A stretch of DNA of 22,209 bases from IMG/VR virus record IMGVR_UViG_3300034418_002543, positions 1 to 22,209 of that record. One strand, written 5' to 3'. Position 1 is the first letter of the stretch. Every line of letters begins with the position of its first letter. A program made the translations under genes and the position numbers. This DNA is from a virus. The notes below the pieces were generated by a model. The model did no database searches. It saw only the letters and a program-made list of their open reading frames with translations, and was not told the origin of the DNA. Shown one piece after another: positions 6,600 through 13,847 of this stretch.

Positions 6600-6974
6600 C
6601 TAGTAGGACCACAAATTAGGGCGTGAAGGGCCTTCTAATGTGTCCAAATGAATAAACCGTCCGCTACCTTTTTGCTGTACGCCAACGCCCGTAAACCCTG
6701 CGGCAAACGCTAATTTTAAGAATTGATGCGCCTCCGCTCGATCAATCGAAATGTCGGCGGCGCACCCCGACGTATGTGCGCCAGGTTGCGTCTTTTTTGC
6801 TTCAATGGGGTGCTCGGGGCATCGGTATCCTGATGTGATACGCACAGGCTTTCCATAGACACTTCGTAAAGTTTGAAGTTTCTGTAGAAAATCCGGCTGC
6901 ATCTCGTTCTTGCCGCAGTGTGAGCAGTTAAACTCGTCCGCCGAAAAGTTCTGGTAGCTTGACCAGTCGATCAT
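6600..6974 (-). CDS. M15 family peptidase endolysin
   Basis: This 124-residue protein is a single-domain zinc D-Ala-D-Ala carboxypeptidase/endopeptidase (M15_3 type), the enzyme that cuts peptidoglycan cross-links for host lysis. The zinc ligands are H67 and D74 in the HTSGCAADI motif and H109 in the FIHLDT motif. The region ITSGYRCPEHP (47-56) is typical of the family. Two N-terminal cysteines (C17, C20) form a CxxC. No signal peptide or membrane segment is present, so export depends on the holin. The ATG overlaps the holin stop codon by 4 bp (ATGA), with AGGGG 7 nt upstream. The context of small membrane proteins supports the lysis role. Confidence 0.9.
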   Translation of the reverse strand: MIDWSSYQNFSADEFNCSHCGKNEMQPDFLQKLQTLRSVYGKPVRITSGYRCPEHPIEAKKTQPGAHTSGCAADISIDRAEAHQFLKLAFAAGFTGVGVQQKGSGRFIHLDTLEGPSRPNLWSY

Positions 6975-7366
6975 TTAGCCACCCCTTTGAACTTTTCAAA
7001 CGTCCTTAAACCGCCCAAGCCTAGCATCCCAAGCAAGATGGTCATCAGGCTGTCCATGTTAAAGACGGGCAAAGGTGGGATCTCTTCGCCGCTCAGCACG
7101 ACGAGAAAAGACGTAACGGGAAACAACACAAAATGCCAAGCGAGCGCAATGCCGCAGGTCCAACCAATGAAAGGGCGCCAGCCTGCCACAAACGGGCTAC
7201 GGTTAGCGGCCTCTACCTTATTGACCTCGATCTGGCCATTGGCGATCTCTTGGGCGTGACGCTCAGCCATTGTGGCGAGCTCATGCGCAAGTCTCGCCTT
7301 TTGATCTTTATCGGGAATGAACTTGTCGAGCAGCCCTGTAATCGGGCCGATCAGCGACTCGATCAT
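6971..7366 (-). CDS. Holin, 3TM type
   Basis: This 131-residue membrane protein resembles the three-helix holin family known from phages and gene transfer agents. The N-terminal half is amphipathic and charged (residues about 1-55). A conserved RSPFVAGWRPFIGW segment leads into two clear hydrophobic stretches, about 65-90 and 104-122, ending in RTFEKFKGVAK. The protein would form the lesion that lets the M15 endolysin reach the wall. Both ends overlap neighbours by ATGA, with the 74-residue gene upstream and the endolysin downstream, so translation is coupled through the cassette. The family assignment is likely; that it is the timing holin rather than one of the two small membrane proteins is inferred. 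Confidence 0.8.
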   Translation of the reverse strand: MIESLIGPITGLLDKFIPDKDQKARLAHELATMAERHAQEIANGQIEVNKVEAANRSPFVAGWRPFIGWTCGIALAWHFVLFPVTSFLVVLSGEEIPPLPVFNMDSLMTILLGMLGLGGLRTFEKFKGVAK

Positions 7367-7587
7367 TTTTTATCTTCTTTTTGATTTAGCTGATCCCAAA
7401 TGCGGCCTAGAATCTCGCGGATCTCGGCTAATGTGTCGCGGTAATCATCACGTCGAACAAACTGGTTCATCATCTCTTTATGATCGCGCTGAAGATTCTC
7501 TAAGCTGTTTGTGATCGAGCGCAGCGTCCACCCTCCAAAGGCTGCTGCTACCATGATCGCAATGTTAAAAGCCGCTTGATAGTCCAT
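7363..7587 (-). CDS. Small single-span membrane protein with coiled coil, lysis cassette
   Basis: This 74-residue protein has one hydrophobic segment near the N-terminus (about 6-25) followed by a charged, helical and probably coiled-coil region (about 27-68), ending in lysines. The shape resembles XhlA-like lysis accessory proteins or a short inner-membrane spanin. No matching outer-membrane lipoprotein with a lipobox was seen nearby, so a spanin role cannot be claimed. The gene begins 1 nt after the preceding small membrane protein gene and ends in an ATGA overlap with the holin. The ribosome site is weak (AGAGAAG), consistent with coupling. Confidence 0.75.
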   Translation of the reverse strand: MDYQAAFNIAIMVAAAFGGWTLRSITNSLENLQRDHKEMMNQFVRRDDYRDTLAEIREILGRIWDQLNQKEDKK

Positions 7588-7588
7588 G

Positions 7589-7798
7589 TCATCGCTTCTC
7601 TGATAAAGCCTGTGTGGTGACGGTGCGCAAGACTAGGTTAGCTAACGCGCCTACTAAAAGAATTGACGCTGCAACGTCCTGACCGAAGAGCACGGTCAAG
7701 TTGCCGGCGAACATCTCTAAGCTCGCAAGCAAAGCAAGCAACACGTTCCACCAGACAGTCTTGGACTTGAGCGCGCCTTTAAGCATGTCTGAAGTCAT
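7589..7798 (-). CDS. Small two-span membrane protein, candidate second holin or antiholin
   Basis: This 69-residue protein contains two hydrophobic segments (about 15-32 and 38-58) joined by a short turn, with charged ends, which is the class II holin layout. AAGGAG lies six bases before the ATG, the best ribosome site in the lysis cassette. It is the first of four consecutive genes ending in the endolysin. I do not recognise a named family. It may be a second holin, an antiholin or a membrane protein unrelated to timing. Confidence 0.72.
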   Translation of the reverse strand: MTSDMLKGALKSKTVWWNVLLALLASLEMFAGNLTVLFGQDVAASILLVGALANLVLRTVTTQALSEKR

Positions 7799-7808
7799 AA
7801 GTCTCTCC

Positions 7809-9716
7809 TTAAGGGGCTAATTGATTTTGCCGCGCTTCGGCTTCAGCCAAAGCGTTAGTAAACGCCGCAGCAGGAGTCGCTGCGCGTTGAGCTATCCCGC
7901 CTGCTTGACGAATGCCGCCTGTTACCGCCTGTACGCCTGCGGCGCGGGACATTGCCTGCTCTAACGCTTGTGCGGCGAGTTCAGGTCGCAGCATCTCGGT
8001 TGCAATTTCAATAGACAACTTGCGGTCAATCTTGCCCGCCAAACGCCGTGAGATAGCGTTAGCTACCGTAGCGATGCGGTTAAGTAACGTAGGCATGGTT
8101 ACGCCACCTACGGCTTCAACCAATAGCCCCGTACCTGCGCGCTCGGCGGTTGGACCAATAGGCCGCGCTGCGCGAGCTTGCGTGCGGTAGTCCGCTTGGC
8201 GCGCTAAGTCCTTTCGGATGTCTTCAACAATTTTGACTTGATCAGGCGTCAATACGTCGGACAATTTTTTGAAGCGGGGTGCGCCTAAAATTGCGCGCTG
8301 AATAGTTTGCGGCGCAGTTTCGACCGCCCCCGCAAACGCCGCAGGACGTAACTTTTGTTCGCCTTCTAGCGCCGACGTAAGTTTGCTTTCCAAAAATTGA
8401 CCGACTTCCATTTGGTTAATCGGCCCGCTCTGTTTGGCAAACGTCTCGCGTGCGCCTTTGTACCCAGTAGCTTTGCCCTCAAGCCAGTTCAAAAACTCAG
8501 CCCGCGTTCCAGTAATAGCGGCGGCTTCGGTTTTACCAATGCCAAACGTCGCGGGATCTCTAATCAGATCATCAAACGCCATTTTGACGTAATGCAGACT
8601 TTGCACAGGATACTGCGCGACCTGTGCCGGTATGACGATTTCTCGTGAAGGGGCACCGCTAGGGTCAAGAATGGATGACGGTATGCGTTGCTCCGGTACA
8701 TCTTTGCCAATTACAAACGGCTGTTTCTTTTCGGCGGCAATTTTTGCCGCGCGGGCCAGTACGCTACTCATTGACGGGCGTGTCAAAAGCTCGCTAAACA
8801 CTTCGTCTACGTCTACAAGCTGTTTGCCTGCTGCGCCATAGTTAGTTTTAGCCGTGGCATCGCGAACTTTTTTAGCTGTTTCTAACTGAATAGGTGTACC
8901 GCCCACTTCGCGAATAGACGCCGCGCGAGCCGCATCTTGGCTGCGTTGCCGTGCTAAGTATTGAGAGGGCAACACGCGCTCGGCAGACTCTTGTAATGCC
9001 GAATATCGCGTGACGCCAAGCGGCGATGCGGCTTCGCCGGCGGTCGGCATGGCGCCTGGCACGATCTCAGTTTGCCCGCGCAGCATATTGACGATCTCGG
9101 GTCCGCGACCTTCAGCCGCTTCAAGCAGCAAGCTAGTTTTTGGGCCTGTCGCTAAACGTTCTAACACGTTGACGCCCGCACGCCCCGCTACTGCCGCAGG
9201 CGCGGTGATAACGCGGGAAGGATCAGTAACTCGTGATACGGTCTCTAGCACGCGACCTGCGCGCCCTGGCGCGGCTACAGCCGACGCTCCCGCCAAAGTT
9301 GACACGTCACCTAAAAAACCTACCGGATCGGTAGCGATGGTGTTCTTGAGCGCCTCGACGCTGCCGTAACGATCTCTGTAAACACCGCCAACTGCATTGG
9401 CTTTTTCAATAAACTCTTGAGCCTTATCTGGTCGCGCCATCCACTCTTGCGGAATAAATCGCGCATAAACACCCGTCAGCACTTCGCCCAACTGCTCTAG
9501 CGTTTCTCGCGGCTGCGAAACAGCAGTCAGCATACTGCGCCCAAACTCTAGCGCGCTAGGACCAATGTTTGTCAGCGCCTCTTGCCCCACTTGAGCCCAA
9601 GTGCGCCCCGTTGGCATGGCATCTTGCTGTCGTTGCTGCAAATACGCATCTGGATCAAAAGCAGGTGCAGCAGACGGTTCGGTTTGCGCCAGATACGCGT
9701 CTGGATCGAAGGCCAT
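7809..9716 (-). CDS. Large ejection/internal virion protein (P22 gp16-position)
   Basis: This 635-residue Ala-rich, mostly helical protein is the last virion gene before the lysis cassette, the place of P22 gp16. Proteins there travel inside the capsid and are injected with the DNA. The N-terminus carries two copies of FDPDAYL (residues 3-9 and 20-26), a tag-like repeat seen at the start of many phage internal proteins. A weakly hydrophobic Ala/Gly stretch lies near 140-190. No lysozyme or transglycosylase motif was found. The ATG has GGAG 10 nt upstream and follows the 413-residue gene by 5 nt. Role is inferred from gene order, composition and the repeat, not from a recognised catalytic domain. 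Confidence 0.65.
   Translation of the reverse strand: MAFDPDAYLAQTEPSAAPAFDPDAYLQQRQQDAMPTGRTWAQVGQEALTNIGPSALEFGRSMLTAVSQPRETLEQLGEVLTGVYARFIPQEWMARPDKAQEFIEKANAVGGVYRDRYGSVEALKNTIATDPVGFLGDVSTLAGASAVAAPGRAGRVLETVSRVTDPSRVITAPAAVAGRAGVNVLERLATGPKTSLLLEAAEGRGPEIVNMLRGQTEIVPGAMPTAGEAASPLGVTRYSALQESAERVLPSQYLARQRSQDAARAASIREVGGTPIQLETAKKVRDATAKTNYGAAGKQLVDVDEVFSELLTRPSMSSVLARAAKIAAEKKQPFVIGKDVPEQRIPSSILDPSGAPSREIVIPAQVAQYPVQSLHYVKMAFDDLIRDPATFGIGKTEAAAITGTRAEFLNWLEGKATGYKGARETFAKQSGPINQMEVGQFLESKLTSALEGEQKLRPAAFAGAVETAPQTIQRAILGAPRFKKLSDVLTPDQVKIVEDIRKDLARQADYRTQARAARPIGPTAERAGTGLLVEAVGGVTMPTLLNRIATVANAISRRLAGKIDRKLSIEIATEMLRPELAAQALEQAMSRAAGVQAVTGGIRQAGGIAQRAATPAAAFTNALAEAEARQNQLAP
9639..9710 (-). 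repeat. Two copies of the FDPDAYL coding repeat
   Basis: The DNA encoding FDPDAYL occurs twice 51 bp apart at the start of the large ejection-type gene (9690-9710 and 9639-9659). The copies differ at several third-codon positions. The protein repeat is therefore conserved while the DNA has drifted, which suggests selection on the peptide rather than a recent duplication. Confidence 0.7.
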
Positions 9717-9721
9717 TGTTA

Positions 9722-10963
9722 CTACACTCCAAGCCGTTGTTTAATTTGCGCAGCGCGCGGATCGTCAGGGTTAGCGTTAGCCCAATCAAGAGCTTGTTGG
9801 TCTTGGGGGGACAATGTTACTGGGCGCTCAGGCAAATTAAATGTTCGCTTCGGTCGGCCATAATTTTCAAAAAAATCATCAAGTTCGCCTGACTCAATGC
9901 GCGCATTGTAATCCTGCACAAGATCTTCTTTATATTTTGCCCGCATTTCGGCCATGCGAATAAGCGTGTCCTTATCCAACTTACGTGTGCCCGAAACAAC
10001 TTCGCGCAAGAACTCACGTTCGGCTGGCGTATCAAGACCTCGAGCACCGACGCCCAAGGCAGATATTTGCTGAAATACATCGGAGCCAAGCAAAGCTTCC
10101 AAGTATTGCGAATCAGCTACGCGTTCTGCGGCTTCAGGATCGTCAGCCACCGCTGAAATAATACGATTAAAGTTAGTGGAAAGCTCTGATGTAATGCCAG
10201 TGGAAGGTTTGCCCTCACGCAATAGGCGCAAAGTTTCGTAGTCTTTTGGCAGCCCGCGCGCGGCTGATTTAACCGCATTATATTCTGCAGCTAAATCTGC
10301 AGCGCCTAACTCTTCCAGTTTTTCTCCGCGTTTGCGACCCGGCAGTTGAATCGTTGTACGTGACGCGCCTGCGCCGCGCAATTCCCGTTGCTGTTCAAAC
10401 ACTTCCGGTGCCAATGGTTGATCGTAAGGCAATAACGCTTCGGCGGTTGGCACGCGGCGTTCGATGTAATCATCGGCAAAATTAGACATGCCCTCCATCC
10501 ACTTCAAATAGTTTGCTTCGTCTTGCGGAATAGCCGCCACGGCTTCTTCAAGTGATACGGCTTTTTGTAGCTCGGGACCAATGAGAGGATCGCGGTACAT
10601 ATTAGTGATCCAAGAAGCCGCTGCTCGGGGGGTAAAGGGTATGTTTTTTCGGAAATATTCTACGCGCGCCGTTAACGCATCTGACTGCGCCTTAGTGCCT
10701 TTACCTAACTGTTCTTGTGTTTTGCCGTACGACTCCAACAAAGCAAGACCACCAGGAGTTTGCATAAGTTGGTTGCGGCCCTCTGGCGTCGTCAAAGCAC
10801 CTGAGCGCACTAACGCGTTAAGAGCTTGCTCTTGTTGCGCCGTACGCAACGCTTCGGCTTCCTGCCGCTGCTGCGCGCGCATTTGTTGACCAAGCTGCGC
10901 GCCTTGTATGTACGAGCCCAATACGTTAACAGGCTCAAGTTGTGTTGCGCCAATGACTGCCAT
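9722..10963 (-). CDS. Probable ejection/internal virion protein (P22 gp20-position)
   Basis: This 413-residue protein is rich in Ala, Glu, Gln and Leu and predicted helical. It has an N-terminal Gln-rich stretch (about 20-46) that may be coiled. No named domain was recognised. It follows the gp7-like gene by 3 nt and precedes the large 635-residue gene by 5 nt, matching the P22 order 7, 20, 16. This suggests a DNA-injection protein packed in the head. The start at 10963 is an ATG with GGGG six bases upstream. The functional call rests on gene order and composition. Confidence 0.6.
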   Translation of the reverse strand: MAVIGATQLEPVNVLGSYIQGAQLGQQMRAQQRQEAEALRTAQQEQALNALVRSGALTTPEGRNQLMQTPGGLALLESYGKTQEQLGKGTKAQSDALTARVEYFRKNIPFTPRAAASWITNMYRDPLIGPELQKAVSLEEAVAAIPQDEANYLKWMEGMSNFADDYIERRVPTAEALLPYDQPLAPEVFEQQRELRGAGASRTTIQLPGRKRGEKLEELGAADLAAEYNAVKSAARGLPKDYETLRLLREGKPSTGITSELSTNFNRIISAVADDPEAAERVADSQYLEALLGSDVFQQISALGVGARGLDTPAEREFLREVVSGTRKLDKDTLIRMAEMRAKYKEDLVQDYNARIESGELDDFFENYGRPKRTFNLPERPVTLSPQDQQALDWANANPDDPRAAQIKQRLGV

Positions 10964-10966
10964 GAC

Positions 10967-11722
10967 TTACCCCACATTCCCGTATTGCGGGCCTTGATAG
11001 TTAAGGGCCATTAAATTTTGACCGCCGCCCGGCGTTACATTAGTCGGGCCAAAGTACCCGCCTTTATAAAGTCCGTACCCTAACGCGCCTTGTCCTAACG
11101 CCTGCGACAGCGCGTTCGCTTGACCAAGATAACCCGAAGCGCGCGCTTGCCCCGCACCCATTAACAAATTGCCGACGTTAGTACCGTACTGCCCTGCCTG
11201 CTGGCCGACTTGCTGCGCGGCGGCTTGGCCTGCGCCATAGAGACTGCCTAACGCGCCCAAGCGAGTGCCCATTAAGGCTTGCGCGCGGTTAAACGCGTTC
11301 ATGTACTCTTGCGAACCCATCTCCTGCCCGTACCGCACGCCTGCTTTAATCGCACCGCCACCAAGCAATTGTCCGCGAGCTGATTGCATGCGCTCCAGCG
11401 CCTTTTCGCCTTCCGCTAAACGGAAAGCAAAGCCAGGGTCCCTTTGCATTTGTTCTATCGTAACCGGCGCACCGATGGCGCCGTAGCCCGGTGTGCCCGC
11501 CTCGCCGCCAAGCCCTAGCATCCGCAGCAGTTCGTTCTGCGCGGTCATTCCGGCTTGACGAAACGGCTCCTGAAGCTCGGTTTGCTTCTCAAAAATCTCG
11601 CGCTGCACTTGAGCGGCTTGGTCAGCAGCTTGTGTTTGCGCTTTAGCGGCTTTGCTTGCCGCGCGGGATGAGACAGCGCCCCCGACAATTGCGCTTCCTA
11701 TAATTGCAGCTTCAATACCCAT
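10967..11722 (-). CDS. DNA transfer (ejection) protein, P22 gp7-like
   Basis: This 251-residue protein fits the P22 gp7 type of DNA transfer protein. It begins with a hydrophobic Gly/Ala segment (AAIIGSAIVGGAV, about 5-17). A Gln/Ala-rich helix follows (about 20-50), then the LQEPFRQAGMTAQNELLRML region (50-69). The second half is rich in Gly, Ala and Gln, with many small residues (GAGQAAAQQVGQQAGQYG). Such proteins are membrane-active and pass through the tail with the DNA. The ATG at 11722 has GAGG eight bases upstream and lies 1 nt after the gp14-like stop. The overall pattern and position agree, but similarity to P22 gp7 itself could not be measured. Confidence 0.7.
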   Translation of the reverse strand: MGIEAAIIGSAIVGGAVSSRAASKAAKAQTQAADQAAQVQREIFEKQTELQEPFRQAGMTAQNELLRMLGLGGEAGTPGYGAIGAPVTIEQMQRDPGFAFRLAEGEKALERMQSARGQLLGGGAIKAGVRYGQEMGSQEYMNAFNRAQALMGTRLGALGSLYGAGQAAAQQVGQQAGQYGTNVGNLLMGAGQARASGYLGQANALSQALGQGALGYGLYKGGYFGPTNVTPGGGQNLMALNYQGPQYGNVG

Positions 11723-11723
11723 A

Positions 11724-12077
11724 TCAGTGGCCTCGTATAAACATGTCGTCTTGCTGGACGAAACCTAATCGTTTCAAAATGCCGTGCATGTACTCATGCC
11801 CCGGCGTTACGCGGGTTACTACCCGATCCTTTGCAAACAGTTCTGAAAGAAAACCTTTTGTGGCCCATTTGCGGCGCCACTCGGGCAGTATCGAAACATG
11901 CAATTCGTCGCCGTTAAAATACACAGCGCCAATGCATTTGTCATCTCGAAAAATGCCTTTAATTGTCCAGTCTTTCACTGCATCAGCGTATTGCTCAAAC
12001 GACACGTCCGACGCCCAATCTGTCGCGTCGTATCCGACACGCAAGGCTAGGTCGCGGTTGTCGCTTAGATGCGTCAC
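11724..12077 (-). CDS. GNAT-like head assembly protein (P22 gp14/DUF2824-like)
   Basis: This 117-residue protein has a GNAT-like pattern: a GAVYFNGDELHVSI strand pair (about 50-63), EWRRKWATKGFLSELF (66-81) at the acetyl-CoA-loop position, and a C-terminal MHGILKRLGF helix. P22 gp14 is a DUF2824 protein with this fold and sits immediately before gp7, as here. In P22 it is linked to head assembly rather than to a known acetyltransferase reaction. The start is GTG at 12077, overlapping the stop of the preceding gene (GTGA), with only a weak ribosome site. Coupling to the upstream gene is therefore likely. Confidence 0.65.
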   Translation of the reverse strand: MTHLSDNRDLALRVGYDATDWASDVSFEQYADAVKDWTIKGIFRDDKCIGAVYFNGDELHVSILPEWRRKWATKGFLSELFAKDRVVTRVTPGHEYMHGILKRLGFVQQDDMFIRGH

Positions 12078-12409
12078 GACACTTCACGCCCCGAGCAGCG
12101 GATGTTGATGGCAGACCCTGTGCCAGCAAGCGTTGAGATGTAGCCGCCTGGCGCAAGAATCTGGCCGATCAGTTCTGGAAACGTGTATGTCTCTGACGGT
12201 AGCAGCGTCTTGGCTTTAATAATCAAGTTCTGGTTGCCTGTCGAATCAAATTGCGTAACGAGATTGATTGAGATGGTCGCCGCCGATGCGCTGTAATTTG
12301 TTGCTGTGAACTTATCCACAATCGCTGACACGTTTGTCGCCGTGTACTGCGTCGTTTGTGCGGCTTCCGCGATCTTGGCTGGAATCAGAACTTTTACATT
12401 AACTGCCAT
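12074..12409 (-). CDS. Small beta-rich virion protein of unknown function
   Basis: This 111-residue protein is rich in Thr, Ser, Ala and Ile and appears all-beta (for example FTATNYSASAATISINLVTQF, about 34-54, and LPSETYTFPELIGQIL, about 69-84). No known domain was recognised. It lies between the glycine-rich adhesin-like gene and the gp14-like gene, so a small appendage or joining protein is plausible. AAGGTG, overlapping the upstream stop codon, lies 4 nt before the ATG. The 3' end overlaps the gp14-like GTG start. Confidence 0.6.
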   Translation of the reverse strand: MAVNVKVLIPAKIAEAAQTTQYTATNVSAIVDKFTATNYSASAATISINLVTQFDSTGNQNLIIKAKTLLPSETYTFPELIGQILAPGGYISTLAGTGSAINIRCSGREVS

Positions 12410-12417
12410 ACGTCACC

Positions 12418-13047
12418 TTAGAATGTAAAGACCATGCGCACGCGACCGGCGTACCCCGTCTCACCGCTTATTGTGATGCCCCCATCGCCGCCTGCGCCGC
12501 CGGTTAAACCATTATCACCCGTAATCGGTATAGCGCCGACGGTTACACCGACCGCACCGCCGTTGCCAGTCGTGTTGGTCGTATTACCGCCTGTGGCAGT
12601 GCCTCCGGCGCCTTGCACCGCAAACAAGCCCCACGTGCCGCCTTGACCGCCGTTGCCGGTCATGGTCGCCAAAGCGTAGGTGCCGGCGTACGCGTTCGAG
12701 AAGCCGCCTGCGCTACCATTAAGTGTTGCGCTTGTGCCACCGACACCGCCAGCACCGACGGTGTAGCTAATCGTCTTGCCGTCATCGCCAGATAGCACCA
12801 AGACTGTCTTACTGTAGCCGCCGCTACCGCCACCTGCACCTGCGAAGATCTCCGGCTCACCCGGCACGATCTCGCCTTCGTAGCGCGCGCCACCGCCTCC
12901 ACCTGCGCCCCAGACCTCAATCGTGACGCCTGTGGCACTTGCTGGAATAGCGACTACACCTGCACTGGGCTCGGTGTAGTCGTACACACCCGCGCCAGCA
13001 CCGCCTGTGCTGCCGTTGATGAACGCGGCTAAGATGGCTCCGCTCAT
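12418..13047 (-). CDS. Glycine-rich tail adhesin-like protein
   Basis: This 209-residue protein contains a short N-terminal beta region (to about 48: VYDYTEPSAGVVAIPA, VTIEVWGAGG) followed by many Gly clusters. These include GAGGGGGARY, GAGGGSGGY, GAGGVGG, GNGGQGGT, GAGGTATGG and GGAGGDGG. The protein ends with a hydrophobic strand, GRVRMVFTF. Such glycine-rich domains in phage fibres (for example the gp38-type tips of T4-like phages) form polyglycine helix packings that carry receptor-binding loops. Its ATG shares one base with the stop of the preceding fibre gene (TAATG), so the two are coupled. It is probably an accessory receptor-binding or fibre tip; the receptor is unknown. Confidence 0.7.
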   Translation of the reverse strand: MSGAILAAFINGSTGGAGAGVYDYTEPSAGVVAIPASATGVTIEVWGAGGGGGARYEGEIVPGEPEIFAGAGGGSGGYSKTVLVLSGDDGKTISYTVGAGGVGGTSATLNGSAGGFSNAYAGTYALATMTGNGGQGGTWGLFAVQGAGGTATGGNTTNTTGNGGAVGVTVGAIPITGDNGLTGGAGGDGGITISGETGYAGRVRMVFTF

Positions 13048-13847
13048 TAGGTCAAGCCTGCTCCGCTAATCAGCCAAGATGTCGCGCCAATCTTAATACA
13101 AGTCGCCACACCATTTTGAGCTAATGTCCGCGTGCCGGTTGTGGTGCTGTTAACCAACGTCAGCGTGTCCGACGTAATCGCAATCGAGAGCGCGCTAGCA
13201 TTGCCGTTAATGATAATAAACACCGTACCTGTCGGAAACGGCACCGAGGCGTTGGCGGGGATGGTCAGCGTGATACTGCTGCCATTCATCAAAATCGTCT
13301 TGCCTGCATCCGAAGCGATCAGATCATAGTTGACTGTTTGGCTGTTCAGCGGCGCCTCGCGGTAGCCTACCGGATAGTTGTTGCTTGACGGCGCGTTGTC
13401 AGGGATGAGCGCAGTGCCCGTAAATGTCGGGCTAGCAATCGGCGCATAAGTCGCCGCAGCGGTCGCCGCTGACAGCGCATCGGTAATGCCGTAGCCTGAG
13501 AGCGTGGTCGGTGTGCCCGTCACGTTCGCCCACGGATACGACAGCAACGCGATGTCATTAACGCCCGAAATATTGTCGTACTCACCCAACTGCACATCGC
13601 AAGAATCGCGCAGCACAAACCGATACGCGACGCCTTCGGTCAGCCACATGTCTTCAGGCAGTCGGCCAGAAGAGTCAAGAATGATAGGGTTAGCATTAGC
13701 GGTGACGCCGGTTACGGATGTGTACGTCGTTTGCGGGGTCGTAGTGCCTGCCGCATACGTGTAGATTTTTCCGCCTGCCAGCACAGCACCGTCATCGGTA
13801 AAAAACTGTGCTCCAGCGCCCGCAAAAGGCGAAAGAAAAACGCTCAT
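13047..13847 (-). CDS. Tail fibre/appendage protein
   Basis: This 266-residue protein begins with a segment common to phage fibres and to the head-binding end of P22-type tailspikes. This is KIYTYAAGTTTPQTTYTS (27-44), ANANPIILDSSGRLP (50-64) and AYRFVLRDSCDVQLGEYDNI (74-93). A fibre-type SGYGITDALSAATAAATYAP repeat region follows (about 115-138). The C-terminal 100 residues form a Thr/Ser/Ile-rich beta domain. It lies downstream of the gp10 hub gene and overlaps its neighbours by 4 bp and 1 bp. A fibre attached to the tail by its N-terminus, with the glycine-rich protein as partner, is the likely reading. No enzymatic motif is seen. Confidence 0.72.
   Translation of the reverse strand: MSVFLSPFAGAGAQFFTDDGAVLAGGKIYTYAAGTTTPQTTYTSVTGVTANANPIILDSSGRLPEDMWLTEGVAYRFVLRDSCDVQLGEYDNISGVNDIALLSYPWANVTGTPTTLSGYGITDALSAATAAATYAPIASPTFTGTALIPDNAPSSNNYPVGYREAPLNSQTVNYDLIASDAGKTILMNGSSITLTIPANASVPFPTGTVFIIINGNASALSIAITSDTLTLVNSTTTGTRTLAQNGVATCIKIGATSWLISGAGLT

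Noticed and set aside
6971-7366. Gene transfer agent origin, suggested by the GTA-type holin
   Set aside because: The same holin family is common in ordinary phages, and a complete P22-like morphogenesis module with dedicated tailspike and replication genes points to a phage.
705-7646. The same 14-mer CTAGGTTAGCTAAC at 705-718 and 7633-7646, including the palindrome GTTAGCTAAC
   Set aside because: About one shared 14-mer is expected by chance in 22 kb, and both copies encode Leu-Ala-Asn-Leu in the same frame of real genes. Two copies are too few to call a site.
11724-12077. Active acetyltransferase modifying a host target
   Set aside because: The GNAT-like pattern together with its position directly before the gp7-like gene is better explained by the gp14/DUF2824 head assembly family, and a clear acetyl-CoA loop signature is missing.
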